Shown here piece after piece: positions 22,980-44,121 of a stretch of DNA of 64,000 bases (position 1 is its first letter; each line of letters begins with the position of its first letter). This DNA is from Hemibagrus wyckioides (taxonomy: Eukaryota; Chordata; Actinopteri; Siluriformes; Bagridae). The DNA is taken from the NCBI RefSeq assembly GCF_019097595.1, contig NC_080718.1:21292657-21356656 (forward strand), read 5' to 3'. The notes beneath the pieces were generated by a model that was given only the letters and a program-made list of their open reading frames with translations, was not told where the DNA came from and ran no database searches. Position numbers and translations under genes: made by a program.

Positions 22980-23867
22980 CAAACAAAAAACTTCGCATGA
23001 CTTTTCTTTTGTTATCAGCCGGACTTAAGACTTTGCGGAAAAGCAGAATTTACTCACCCAGTTCCGGCTTCACGGGCTTGGTCTCAAACAGCCCCCTACT
23101 TCACCCATTAGTCCACTTTATACCACGGCTTTTACTCCCTATATAGTGCACTATTTTACCAAACGGTGTCTATTTGCTACACTTTCGCATCGTTTGTGAT
23201 TTGTTGGGTCGGAAGGAATCGAGGTGTGTAACTGAACAGTTTACAGAAAGCTGTTTAATAACTGAAAACATTAATGACGGTATTGTACAACACGAACCTG
23301 TCTGCTCTTTATGTTTCGTACTGAATTCGGTTGTTTCCGTAAACTGTCGTAAGCAGTTGACCGTTTAGCTAGCTAACCAAATGTACAGGATCCATTGACA
23401 CCAATGATGAACTTGTTAGCCGGTTAACTGTGTTTATGCTCTTTAGTAAAATTGTCATTTTTTCAGGCTTAAATTGATTTAAATGCATAGTTTGTGTGAA
23501 GTATTTAGGACATGTCTCATAGCATTAGCTAAACGGGTAACAATCTAGTTAGCTAACGCTGCTAGCTAGTGTGAGTGGGTATTGGTTGTACATTGGTAGT
23601 TCAGTAATTGAACGTTAGCCGTTAAACACGGGTAGTTGAGCCGTAATAGTTTAATATGGTTTAATAATCTTGTCGTTTAATGTTAGTGGTTTATTCCGAG
23701 TAGTTTAACTATGGTAACTAGTCCTGTGTAGTTAAACATTAGTGGTTTTACGTCAGCAGTTTGCTTTTACTCCAGAAGCTCAGACTCCAAAAGCAAAGCT
23801 TTTTAATCATGTCTGTACAGGGAACAAGAGTTATAAGTTTATTATCTGTAATTATTCCCTAGCCGGA

Positions 23868-24362
23868 TACATTATATTGCCAAAAGTTTTGGGACACCCC
23901 TCCATATCATTGAATTCAGGGGTTGGGCTTGACCCCTCTGTTCCAGTGAGAGGAACTCTTAATGCTTCAGCATACCAAGACATTTTGGACAATTTCATGC
24001 TCCCAGCTTTGTGGGACCAGTTTTGGGGATGACCCCTTCCTGTTCCAACATGACTGCACACCAGTGCACAAAGCAAGGTCCATAAAGACATGGATGAGTG
24101 AGTTTGGTGTGGAGGAACTTGACAGAGTCCTGACCTCAACCTGATAGAACACCTTTGGGATGAATTAGAGCGGAGACTGTGAGCCAGACCTTCTCGTCCA
24201 ACATTAGTGCCTGACCTCACAAATGCTCATGGGTTTATGGGTCAAACATTCCCATAAACACACTCCTAAACCTTGTGGAAAACCTTCCCAGAAGAGTTGA
24301 AGCTGTTATAAGCTGCAAAGGGCAGGACAACTCCGTATTACATTTGTGTGCATGTAAAGGCA
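23868..24362 (+). mobile_element. Tc1/mariner-like element, second family, copy B
   Basis: Left end TACATTATATTGCCAAAAGT. The plus strand carries transposase remnants [28 protein letters not shown] and [20 protein letters not shown], then frame-broken DE-region sequence equivalent to the IEHLW block, ending near GCATGTAAAGGCA. It is non-functional, with a stop after FW and frameshifts. It is inverted relative to the copy at 19063-19552. Confidence 0.85.
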
Positions 24363-25524
24363 GCCATGGTGTTTTACCATCTGTGCTCTGCTTTGATTCT
24401 GATTCGGGAAACAATGGAGACTTTATGGTTTAATGACTATTTAGTGGATCCTTTGGACTTCTCTGGTGTGTTTGGACCTGTAACAATCCTGCATTTCGGT
24501 TTGTTTGTAAGGAAACAGGAAAGCACAGATGTATAACAATACTGAATGTCTAAAAAGAAAACTTCAACGTTATAAAATCTTCATACAACACTTACATCCA
24601 GTCCCATAATTTGACTGGACAAGCAGCGTTCCAAGAGTGTGATATTTTATAAAACGGCACTGGGATGTTTCACTATTTATATCACAACGATTGTCTGTGT
24701 TCACTGCCTAACAAGTTTGTTGCACTTAAATGACTGCTATACTATACTACAGGTCTTCAGTCTGGCTGTCTGTTGTCATGGCAACATGCAAGGCTTTATC
24801 CAGCTGTGGCTTTGTCTGGGAACTATTTTCATAGACGAAAAAAAATATTTGACCATACCGGTTGTTCAATGTTAATTTTGAAACAAATTAATATCGAACC
24901 TTTGAATAAAATCAATATCACACTGCCACGGATAATCACAGCCATGCGGATGCTCAGTACAGCAGCACTCTTCTTGGTGTGATATTGGTGGAGTATACTA
25001 CAGTGCTGTAAAATTCTCTAACCCGAAGTTGTCGATGAATTTGCTAGAACCTCTGACAGTGGCTGTAATTCAGATGTCAGGCTCAGGTGAATGCCCTCAT
25101 GCTAATACATTCTTGTTTTTTGTAATCTGGACTATAATCAGAAAGGTGTAGACCAGATAATGTCCATAACATACGGCTGCTAAAGAGCAGGTAAAATGAC
25201 GTCTCATTATTTTACAAGGAAAAGCGTATAACTGTTAATATGGTGAAGCTTACTGTAAGGAGATGCTTGTTGAATGTTTTTATAAGGAGTCAGTGCTTTG
25301 TAACCTTTAGTAAGTTTTCCACCATGGGAGAATCTTCAGGATAGACTATGGACTTCTGGATTTCGTCTTATTCACTTTGAGAGAAAAAAAATAGGCAGGA
25401 AGGGGAAACTATAACTGCATTCCTGTTGCATTCAGTCCTTACTGATTCATCAACTTATGACTGATTAGGCTGACAGGAATTTCATGTTTCCCTGCGCATT
25501 ATGAAGTACTGATTTTAAAAGAAG

Positions 25525-25740
25525 TTGGCTTTATTTGTCACATACATGTTATACTATAGTGAAATACTTTTTTCGCATATCCCAGCTTAGGGAGTTGGGG
25601 TCAGGGCACCAGGGGTCAGCCATGTTACAGCAGCCTGGAGAACAGAGGGTTATGGGCTTTGCTCAAGAGCCCAGCAGTGGCAGCTTGGTTGTGTTGGGTT
25701 TGAACCCTGACCTTCTTATCAGTAAAACGGATCAAATTTG
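25525..25740 (-). mobile_element. tRNA-headed SINE-like repeat, minus orientation, head truncated
   Basis: It begins GGCTTTATTTGTCACATAC and proceeds through GGTCAGCCATGTTACAGCAG and TTGCTCAAGAGCCCAGCAG to a B-box-like GTTTGAACCC on the complement side. This is the arrangement of a common teleost SINE in reverse. The terminal A-box portion is missing. Confidence 0.6.
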
Positions 25741-25869
25741 ATCTGGATCTGTAACTGAATGAAGAACATTATTAGAATATGTTTATTTTTTTTCACAGCA
25801 GAGACATGGAAGTGTTATGATTGAATATCCCACATCTTTTTTCTTCTAGGTACCCTGCTCAGCTCTTCT

Positions 25870-25897
25870 ATGAGGCTTGACTCATTTCCAGGCATCC

Positions 25898-25905
<8 letters not shown>
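25870..25905 (+). promoter_or_regulatory. psen1: Upstream ORF overlapping the psen1 start
   Basis: An ATG at 25870-25872 opens an 11-codon frame that stops at TGA 25903-25905, past the psen1 ATG at 25898 and in another frame. It lies in the same exon, whose acceptor AG is at 25848-25849. Both ATGs have T at -3; the main one has G at +4. A scanning ribosome using the first ATG would bypass the presenilin start, so it could dampen translation. Confidence 0.5.
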
Positions 25906-34676
<8,771 letters not shown>

Positions 34677-37600
34677 CACAAACTGCTATCCTACACTGCT
34701 TCATGCTCTGGTCATACCACAGAGGACCTGAACCTCAGCAGGAAAATGGGGGAATCAATGCCATTGCCCATTTCCTCTGTGATGGCTTTGTGACTGGATT
34801 AAGATTTTTGTTTTTTTTTTTAGGTTTGGAGTGGGACCTCAAGTAATTCATTCCTCCTATGTATTTTCTTCATTCATTGATCTTTGTAAATGCATTATCT
34901 CTCCAATGACCCAAAAGATTGACACTGGCATTTTTTGGTAATTGTGTAGCAGTTGTTCGAGGGAAGAAAAATTGTGAAAAGGGCAAAATGGTTAATCGCC
35001 ATCACCAAAAAGTCATTTTTAACATGAAAAACGAATGTTCTGTAATAACTGGATGAAAAAAAATGCATGGCTTATTTCTGGGTTGATGGACTCTAATGAC
35101 CTGTATGTTGTAAATGATTTTTGACTAAGTGGTTGGTACTGAACATCATTTCCCCCTGTAGCATCTAGAATTATGGTTTGGAGTTGAACACTGGCACAGT
35201 CCAACCATGTTTTTTATTTTATTTTTTTTTTTTTTTTAGGTAAGATATGTTGACTTATTGCTGCAGTCTGTTAGAAATTAATAGCTAGAGGCTACTGTTT
35301 GGCTCTCATGGTTTGAGGGCATCATTTTGGAATGTATTATAGATACGGTCCTGAACATATGTTTCACCAAAGTTTGTGGAAGTGTTAGTTATTTTTACTG
35401 TTTTTGTCTGTTTTGTTGATTTGTCTATTATGTTTATAGAATTACCTCTCAACTTTTGTTAATTTCATCATTCTTTTCCTACAAAAAAAAAAGCAGAACA
35501 GTATCTTGATTGTTTTTGTAATTGGTTTATAACCAGCATTAAAGTTCTTGATTAAAGGAAAAGCTCTTTGTGCACTTTTTTCCCCTCTTCAGTGTAATCT
35601 ATAATATGCTGAGGTAAGTATCTAGCTAAATTGGTTAAATTACAATGTCTTGTAACAGTACAGGAAATACATGTTATTCAATGTGTAATTTAAAAGATGT
35701 CTTAATAAACAGGCTTGATTCAGTGTCTAATAGTAACTATTAGAGTGAAAGGCCAGCCTGAGAGAATGTCATCCTCTTCTATACCACTACCTATATACTG
35801 TGAGTCACTCTTATTTATTTGCTATGAGGGCCTGGCAGACTACAAGAACAATACAAGAACTCCATGGTTACTGGAGCTTTGGTGTTTTGTGAAGCTTCTC
35901 CCTTGTGCACCTGAATGAAACCGCTTGCCCCGCTCTCAGAAGGTATTAGTTACCACCGCCTGGACCACGAACCCGGGCAAGCTGGAACACTAAATCTCTA
36001 TTGTGATAGTATTAAGCGTCATGTTGGGCTTTCATTTATAGGCAGTCTATTCCACTTGACTGCCCCACCTGTGATTTTTAGTGATCTGACTAAGGCACAG
36101 GTGAATCAACTCAAGGTTTATCGTGTATACTCTGCAAATATGGCATAGAATTTCTAACTTTGATGGGTTTACAGTAGAAAAAAAAGAAACACATTGAAAA
36201 ATGAAGGCTTGTAATTCAGCATCCGATCTGTTCAGTTTTTGCAAACGATTTAGATAGACATACTCTAAAGATGATATGTTTTTGCTCACCAGCTTGTACA
36301 GGATATTAAGGAGGCCAAGAAGACCCTCGAGTAGCCGCTAGACACCAAGAATACCTTAAAGGCTGAGGTGGGTGAGGTTAGCATTGCAATATATATGAGG
36401 CAGTGCCGGTCTGAATATCTAAATAAACATGTTTGTAAATACATTTGGGATATGTTAAAGTAGTTTCATGTTGAATGAAATGCTATGTTTTAGCGTTCTT
36501 TTTAGAGCTCTGGTTAGGTGTAATAAAGCAGGCAGAAGCTTGTGAAAGCTGCGGAGATGTGGAAGTCTTTCATGATGGTTGTAAAGGGGCCTGTGAACGG
36601 GGCATGAATGCTGATTATAAATGAGTAAATGGCAAATGGGAACAAGATTTTCTCTGGCAAATTTAATGTGGCATGTGGCCTTCTGTCGCTTACCCACTGT
36701 AGACTTTTTTTTATATTTAGCAGTAAACCAGAAGAAGCAGTTATCTGTGGTGGTTCACACCTGTTGCCTATTTGCAAGACTCGTGTTTCGTGCACACAGG
36801 ATGCAAGTGTAATTCAATGGGGATTATCTAATCAGATTTAAAATGGCTACCATGAAATTAGCAAAGGCAACAATGATTGCCAGAGGGAATGGAACACAAA
36901 TCATTAAAACAATCTCATGCATGTTAGCCAAACTCATACATCCACAAGCAGAGCAGCAACTATCATGTCTTTTCACTGACCCTTTGACTGACCTCTACAT
37001 ATGTAATACATAAAAAGCAGGAATTGTATGTGCACTCAGATCTTTTCATGCAAGCAAGCTATTGGAATCTCGACCCTGGGGATGAGAAAACCTCATCCTG
37101 CTTTCCTTTTCATCAGACTTGTGATATTTTTTTATAGGCACATAGAAATGAGACTCTCCCAGAAGAAACAGCAGATCCACCTTTCAGTCATCAGGCCTGC
37201 TAGAGCACAGCACACATGCTGCTGGTATGACTTAACCTCAAATGGCATGATGCCTCTACAAACGTATATTTTTACTTACCACTAACTCTCCTAAAAGCAG
37301 CTGTATTTGTTAAAGCAGGGAGCCACTTTTGGAAACGTGGAGGTAATATTTTCCTTTCCGTAGTCTCCATCGTGGCTTCAGTGGCTTCCTCTCGAAAAAA
37401 ATGTGTCTATATATGTATGCAGGTTTATATTTTAAGGTTAGATCATCTTATTACATGTCGTATAATGATTATTCAATAAAATAATTTCAAATTCTCATTT
37501 GGTAAGATGTGTGTGGACAAAAGTGATTTAGTTGGTGTGTCTGTGTAATTATCTCTAATACTTTCCCAGTTTACAACGTGTGACTCATTTTCACTGGCGC

Positions 37601-38280
37601 TAACAGTGAGATCTTGTGGCTGTTTTGTTCTTCCGATGAATGAATCAAAAAGCTTTAATTCCATTACATGATTTTGGTATTTTAGAGGCGACCAAATAGA
37701 TAGAAGAATGTGAAAAAAATTGCATAGCAATTTAAAAAAAATTAATGAGACATGAATTGTGTGATTAGCTTGCAAATTAAAATAATATTGAAAAAATAAA
37801 AAAATTTTCCATTGTACATCTCCTGCCAGTCTGCTTAGTTGGTCTTTATCATTTTTCCCTTATATGTCAGTTATAAACTTTCCCTAACATCTGTGCCTGA
37901 TCGCAGTAATGCTCTTGTGACTAAACGCTCAAATCCCCACCAAATTTAGTGGAAATCCTTTCCAGAAGAGTGGAGTGTATTATAACTGCAAAAGCAGAGG
38001 AAATCTGAGTAGAAATGGGAAGCACATATGAGTGTAATGGGCAGGTGTTCAAAAACATAGTCTACATACATACCTGTGTTTGTGCTGGGGTTCTTTAGAT
38101 AATTACAAATTCCTTTGCTTTAATTGTTTTCTGATATATTCGCATTTACATTTAGGGCATTTGGCAGAGCTACGTACAAAAGTGCTTTGCAATCTCTATT
38201 CAATATTGTTTTTTTAGAATACGATGAGTCTAAAACCACCAGGACACCGTGAATGTGGTGTTAACCCATCTCAGGCACAA

Positions 38281-38316
<36 letters not shown>

Positions 38317-38714
38317 TGGACAATCTATAGATGCTACCCAGCCTATAACACGTCTTTGGACTAAAGGGAGGAAACCGGAGTACTCAGAGGAAACCCTCGA
38401 AGCATATAGAGGAGATGCAAACTCCACACACAGGGCAGAGGTGGGAATGGAACCACTGACCCCAGAGGTGTAACCACTAAGCCACCGTGTATTACAATGT
38501 AATAATACATGAATTATTAATAGTCTGGTCTAAGTAAATCCAGTACGTTTTAAGACAGCCACAGAAAATAATTTATCAAGGCTACTTTTCCCTGCGGAAA
38601 TCACACCCTGAATAATAATACATCATGCAAAACACCTCCTCCTTCCTGTACGCTATGAAATAATGCTTTCTGCATCTTATATAGCTCACTATTTGTGCAA
38701 AAAGGGGAGCCATT
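34677..38714. other. psen1 3' UTR and intergenic sequence
   Basis: The psen1 3' UTR probably runs to about 35725, given AATAAA at 35704-35709. Beyond it no gene is recognised. A decayed Tc1-like 3' end (CCAGAAGAGTGGAGTGTATT) lies near 37890-38060 and a reverse SINE at 38236-38491. Short open frames have no family resemblance. Confidence 0.5.
38236..38491 (-). mobile_element. tRNA-derived SINE (V-SINE-like), minus orientation
   Basis: On the minus strand it starts ACGGTGGCTTAGTGGTTACA, a tRNA-like A-box head. It goes on through TGTGTGTGGAGTTTGCATC and CTGAGTACTCCGGTTTCCTC to a (GT)n run (the (CA)n at 38282-38314 on plus). The assignment is from the remembered layout of the family. Confidence 0.75.
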
Positions 38715-39018
38715 TTGGGATTGAGCCCAGCCCCCCCCCCTAAAGCCCCGCCCCCTTTAGCTGTATGGAGTAACACCGCTTTATCATCATCCCACCAGGT
38801 TCAGGCAAAGCGCCCTGACCGAAAAAGAATCACGCGCGCGCACACACACAGAAACACGCGCGCGCGCGCACACACACACGCAGAAACACACGCGCACCGA
38901 CTTCTGTCAATTGGACGTGCTGAAGCAGGAGAATCAGTCCGGCTTAAATTCAGTCCTCCATGGCCTGGAGTTAAAGAGTCGCAGGGAGCTGAAGGGATTT
39001 ACTTCACTGAGCTGTGGC
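38715..39018 (+). promoter_or_regulatory. papln: Candidate papln promoter and non-coding first exon
   Basis: A G+C-rich segment, unusual for this intergenic region, with a C9 run, a GCCCCGCCC box at about 38745 and a CG/CA alternating tract at 38831-38897. It leads to a stretch ending CTGAGCTGTGGCCG directly before a good donor GTAAGT at 39020. That would be a non-coding exon 1 ending at about 39019. Inferred from position and the donor only. Confidence 0.35.
38831..38897. repeat. Alternating (CG)n(CA)n purine-pyrimidine tract
   Basis: CGCGCGCG and CACACACA blocks interrupted twice by AGAAA. Strict alternation with CpG steps is the sequence type most prone to left-handed DNA. Confidence 0.85.
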
Positions 39019-40218
39019 CGGTAAGTTTGACCGCTGGATTCGCTTTTCAACTTTCCCTACGCTTTCTAAGGAGCACATCGCAAACAAAAGCTGTGTGGCA
39101 TCGCCTGTGTCTTCTCCTGTCTCAAATGACCCGAGAGAGAAACTAGAGCAAAGCTGTAAGTGTGGGAATCTCTTTAGACTGTTCACCTTATATATGTGCT
39201 TATTTTTAATAATAAAATATAAAGAATTGAAACGCACTGTTGGTATAAAGCAAAAACAATGACCCAAGAAGGTCATCACATTTTTTTTTTTTTGGAGCTA
39301 GAGCTCCTTTTAACTTTAAAAAAATATTTATTTTATGAAAACATTCCAAATATCAGGCTTAATATTAAAAATGTGTACAGGCTATGAACTGGAGCCTTCA
39401 TGCGTTTTATTTCATAAACTGTCCACTTTCCACAAGTCCAAACTGATATCATGCATAGTTTGCAATGTTGCAAAGTTTGGATTAAATCTATTTGAGTTAA
39501 ATGAGCAGTCGAACTGGCTTAGAACTAGAGCAAATCGATTACGGAACTCAGTAATAAATTACTCTGATAATGACTATGACTAACTTTGGCAAAAAAGTGA
39601 GTCATGATTTCTACCACTGTAACAAAATTTCAATATTTTTGACAATCACCGGATTCAAGGACATTGTGACGTGTAAGGATTTAATTTCTCACCAGTGTGT
39701 TGAAATTCCTTTGTCCAGATGTTGCGGATGTGCAAACCTTTACTAATTGCTTATACCTTTCCTAACCTTCTAGTCTTTTGTACCTTAAATATTTAAGAAT
39801 TCACTATTGGTGGCTATTGTGTCCCTTAAAAATGGTATACAATGGGACGGTAATGACCTTTTAGAGTAAAGCTTCATAGATAGTAAAACAATAAAAGAAA
39901 GATTTCAGTTTGCTTCATCCAGATTTGACGTGAAGTAAGGCAATATATGCCATCCAGCAGAGTTATTATTGAAATGCAGAGAAGAATGAGCAAAGCTTGA
40001 CCAATCAACCTGACCGAAGATGTAAAGAAACATCGAGGGTGAATGTTACAGCTCAGAGGACCTGAAAGCTGCTTGAGGGATACAAAAGAGGGTGGAGGCG
40101 GTTATGAAAGCAAAAGCAGGACATATTATTAGGGAATATTTATATCACAAAAAGGGGTGGAAATGCTTGAACAAATATCATGTATATTAATTCCAGTGTT
40201 AGTGTCTTAGCATGCATT

Positions 40219-40255
<37 letters not shown>

Positions 40256-40260
40256 CATAC
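40219..40260. repeat. (AC)n(AT)n microsatellite
   Basis: AC run followed without a break by an AT run. Confidence 0.88.
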
Positions 40261-42984
40261 ATAAATTCATATATCATATAATAAGGAATCTCTGTAAATA
40301 ACACACACCAAACGGTAGATCTAGTTTTTTTTTGTACTAAGGGTATAAAAACTTTTTCACTCATCCTCCACCCCACCCATAGAGTTTTTTCTCTATTGAC
40401 TAGTCTGATCAAGACACGCTTAGCAGACACTGGCCTTTTGGTTTGTGTTTGGGTGTTAGTGGGTGGGTGTGCTGTCTGGAATTCAAGGAAACACAGAGTT
40501 TCCAAAAGATATCAAGTGAACGCTGGTGTGTGGAGTTGAGAGTATCAGTATTAATTCTTATGTTTCCACACAACCTGATGCTCAGAGCTAAACTATTTTT
40601 TCGAGAAAACACCCACTGATTGCCAAGTCTGACTTCTTCAGTATGCAACTGCGATTCGAACTGCAAGAGTTGATCTAGAAATGTAGGACGTAGTTGCTAT
40701 ATTCTGTTTCTGAATAGTTTCTGCACAGTTTCTGAATACCAAACAACATATCTCCGAGGCCCTGATATTAATGACTGCCAGTACACCTTCAGAAGAAACC
40801 TGACAGGCGTCAGCATGCACACACTGGCAGCAGCAGCTTGGGTACCTCCCCAAGCTGTCTCTTAGAAGCTTTGCTTTTTTTTTTTTTTGCTGAATGTGTG
40901 TAATCTTTGGCTGGGTTTAAGCATTTTTGTTTTGCTCAGATTCCTATCCCATCAGCTATGCCATGCTAGTGCTTCAATTGATTGTTTTCACTGCCATGTA
41001 TAAAAGTTTCCTTAGAGGAGACTCATGGTGGTGTAAGAAGTTTAAAAATAAGTGGGTGCAATTTTCGGTTCGGTCAATCTAATGCCTTCCAACCTTGTCT
41101 AATACCAATCTCAGATACCCATTGGTATGAGAATTTGCAACTCTAAAGTGTACTAAATGGAGAGCCATTCTCCTTTATTTCAGGGGTGTGCCGTCATAAT
41201 AGCATCCTGCAAAAACAAACCAGCTCCCAAGCTGCCTGAGTTATTTGGACTTTAAGCAAACTTTAATCTTTACAGCAAATTTTGGTAGTAATTCTGGTAG
41301 TAATTCAACTGTAAGGCAAATCATGTGCTTGTATCAAAGTGCTCCTTCTGTGGTGGGATGCTCGACATGAACAAGTAGTTATTTCATTGAAGTTATTTCT
41401 GTGAGGAAATGTTTATTCACTATTTTTGGAAGGAGCAATGTCATAGCTGCAAGGGACAGATGAAATGAAAACCTGTTTGCTCTTGGGAGGCATTCTACTG
41501 ATATTACTAGCATCCTTTGTTTCCGAACAATCAATACAATAAAAAGATACTCTGACTGATCATCTTTTTCTATCTCGATTGGAGTGGTCTCTTTCAGAAT
41601 GGCCCCACTCCCATCCACAGGTCACGGGGACTCATTAGATGGTATGATAGCTATGAAAAGTATGGAAATCTTGCATCTGCTATGGCCTTCACTTTCACCA
41701 GTCCAGATTTTGGACTAACTATATCAATTGGAAGAATAATTTGCATCCTTTTTAAACAGATCCCTTAGACTGATACCAAAATGCATTAAAGCTTTTCTTG
41801 TACCTTATGTTGTTACTTCATTTAATTTGTCTCCTGTCTGTATGCTAAATAGAAGTGTGTACATGTCTATTTGCATGTGGTGGTTAAAATATGGGGATAC
41901 TGAAGGGAGTCCTTCCCACTGAGTCACTGATTTAGCAGGCACCACAGGAACTGATAATCCACATGTATCTGGAGACACAGTTTTACTTATTTGTTTATCA
42001 GACCAACAGTGACCCTCTGTTTACAGATGTGAGTGTGAGTGTTTTTATGGCACCTCTTCTTACATGCATCCAGATGTTCTCCTTCTCCTGTACTTGTGGA
42101 TGGTCCCGCATGGATTCCATAAAGATGTGCACATCCAAAACAGAGCATATGCCCCAGACTAGCCCTTGTTTCAGTAGATAATCTTACCTTGGATGTGTAC
42201 CAAATAACCGCTGCTGTAATCATAAAGCTCATCCCAGGACTATTAAAGTCTGCTCATGCTGAACAGCATGTGATTTTGGCAGACCTAGCACGGTTTGACT
42301 TTGTAATATGCTGTTGTGGATAAGTAATTATTTATAGTCTCAGTATTCAGTAACACCCAGAAGAGGATGGGTTAGCTTTGGAGTATGGTTCATTTTTTTC
42401 CACATTACCTCAGGCATTTTTTCTTTGCCACTCTTGCCTATGGCTTGCTCATTAGGGGGATAAGGTGATTTTCACACTGGGCATGTTTCTGGTCTGTGTG
42501 ATTATTCCCAGAGCCTGAAAAATATAGGTCTGGTTGCAGATTCACTTGATTCACTTGAACCTCTGGTTAAATGATTTTTTTGGTGCCATTTTGTGCAGCA
42601 GTGTGAACGACACTTGCATCTGTTTACACTGACGGAACTGCCTGTTTTACGCAACTCGTCTCCAAGTATTGCTGAAGAAGCTTTTTTTTACTTCGAGACA
42701 TTACTCCCTGGCCCTTTTAGAGCTAGACTACTCCAATTTTGTGCTTAACAGTGCAAAAATGTTTGTAATGTTTTGAGTTTGGTTTAACTGCTCGTATATG
42801 CTCTTGGTTCATGTGTGTTCATGTGGAAACTTTCATCATCGGTTAAAGCACACTGGAAGGTTACTTTAGATTCTTAACAAGTGCGGACCCGAGTATGAGT
42901 TATGTTCACATTTAGGGGAATTGTGACACAATTCCAGAGAATAAGGATGCAGAAGATAGGCATAGGTGGGGAGAGATGATTCAC

Positions 42985-43021
42985 TGTGGCGACCCCTGAA
43001 GGGAAAAGCCGAAAGAAGAAG

Positions 43022-43051
<30 letters not shown>
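42985..43051. repeat. Interspersed repeat tail with (GAA)n
   Basis: CACTGTGGCGACCCCTGAAG followed by AAAGCCGAAAGAAGAAG and about twelve GAA triplets. This is the recognisable end of a widespread fish retroposon. Confidence 0.7.
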
Positions 43052-43052
<1 letters not shown>

Positions 43053-43421
43053 GACACAATTCCAGAGAAACCGAACTCCCACCACCTCATACACGTAGTC
43101 TCGAGTTCGGTACCATGGTGCTCTTCCTGGTCCACATGACACCTTTCACATTATCAATATTTCATGTAACCATGTGCTCGACTTCAGACTAAACTGCCAG
43201 TGTGAAAGCTCACAAAGTCTACATGTAATACTGCTTTGTGACATTGTCCATTATTAAATACTGTATGGAAATAAAATAATAAAACAGGCAATGTCAGTCT
43301 AAAACCCCTTTCTTTTAAAGACTTGTGATGTTGATTGATGTTGAAATTGACCAAGCTCTCTAGAGATATCTAAAATATCAGTCTTCTAATGCTCCATTTT
43401 GATCTTTTTATTTTGTTACAG

Positions 43422-43467
43422 GATTTTGGGTGCATGACAAATTAACCAGCTGTTGAAAACAATCCAG
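43422..43467 (+). other. papln: Candidate non-coding 5' UTR exon of papln
   Basis: Flanked by TTTTGTTACAG on the left and GTAAAAAGG on the right. It contains no in-frame use and lies just before the signal-peptide exon. Prediction only. Confidence 0.35.
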
Positions 43468-43572
43468 GTAAAAAGGTACATGGCTTCTCACCTAGACATT
43501 TTGATCTTTTCATCCATGTTTATGTTGAACGCATGATTTTTTTATTGAGGATTATCTGTCTTCGGTAGTAAA

Positions 43573-44121
43573 ATGATGAAGCTGCTGTTGGCTGTGGCTT
43601 CCTTGCAGATGCTTTTGGCTCCAGTGTTCATGGTGAGTGCTGATGCTCTTAGTGACATATCAGAAATGATAAACTAGTGTGAGTCATAGTAAAGGTTTCC
43701 AATTCAATTTGACTTTCTATGTATATCGCAAATGTTCTGGCGATGGATGTAACACGCCATTAATCTTGTTCGCGTCTTTAACAAGTGCAGGTACTAGTAC
43801 TCACATCATTTCATGTTGTGTTCTGGCTTGTGTGTGAGCTTGCGGCCAAACGATTCACATTTTTACCTTATTTTTAATTGAAATATCTTGATATTACTAA
43901 ATATGTAGTGGATGTGGAAAATGAATGGATTTTGAGAAATGTATACACATTTGTGAACAGAGCCTGTATGATCATAATGCACCAAGTAACCCTATTGTGT
44001 CTGTAATGTGATTTTAGGTGCCGAGAGGCGATTACTGGGCCGACTGGGGACCGTATGGAGAATGCAGCCGCTCGTGTGGCATCGGTGTTACCGTGAAGAC
44101 GAGACAGTGTGTGAGTCAGCG
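43573..44121 (+). other. papln: papln signal peptide and start of first TSR
   Basis: The first exon encodes [20 protein letters not shown], a basic residue then a hydrophobic core: a secretion signal. Two ATGs are adjacent and either could start. The second exon opens the first TSR with [18 protein letters not shown] (W..W..C..C spacing), which is completed in exon 47112-47172. Confidence 0.88.

Larger units (their letters stand above)
21246..25849. other. Intergenic region between divergent adi1 and psen1
   Basis: It contains the adi1 promoter immediately right of 21245 and, somewhere before 25850, the psen1 promoter and non-coding 5' exon or exons, which I cannot place exactly. It holds a long CATT/CACT tract, a hAT-type element, a GAAA run, a duplicated AAT/ATT hairpin, an AAAT/AAGT tract, a Tc1-like element and a reverse SINE. 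A stretch at 23360-23630 is rich in GTTAGC/GCTAAC motifs. No tRNA or protein gene is visible. Confidence 0.5.
39020..43421. other. Probable first papln intron, no gene
   Basis: No coding exon recognised. It contains (AC)n(AT)n at 40219-40260, a poly-T run at 40876-40888, and a SINE-like tail with (GAA)n at about 42990-43051. Confidence 0.45.

Noticed and set aside
36288..36375. QLVQDIKEAKKTLE-like reading with a stop
   Set aside because: Resembles a scrap of coiled-coil coding sequence, but it is too short, broken by TAG, and without splice context to call a pseudogene.
38232..38473. Open frame with THTHTHTH
   Set aside because: It is a reverse-oriented SINE with a (CA)n tract.
42866..43135. 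Minus-strand frame with long poly-Leu
   Set aside because: The poly-Leu is only the (GAA)n microsatellite read in reverse.
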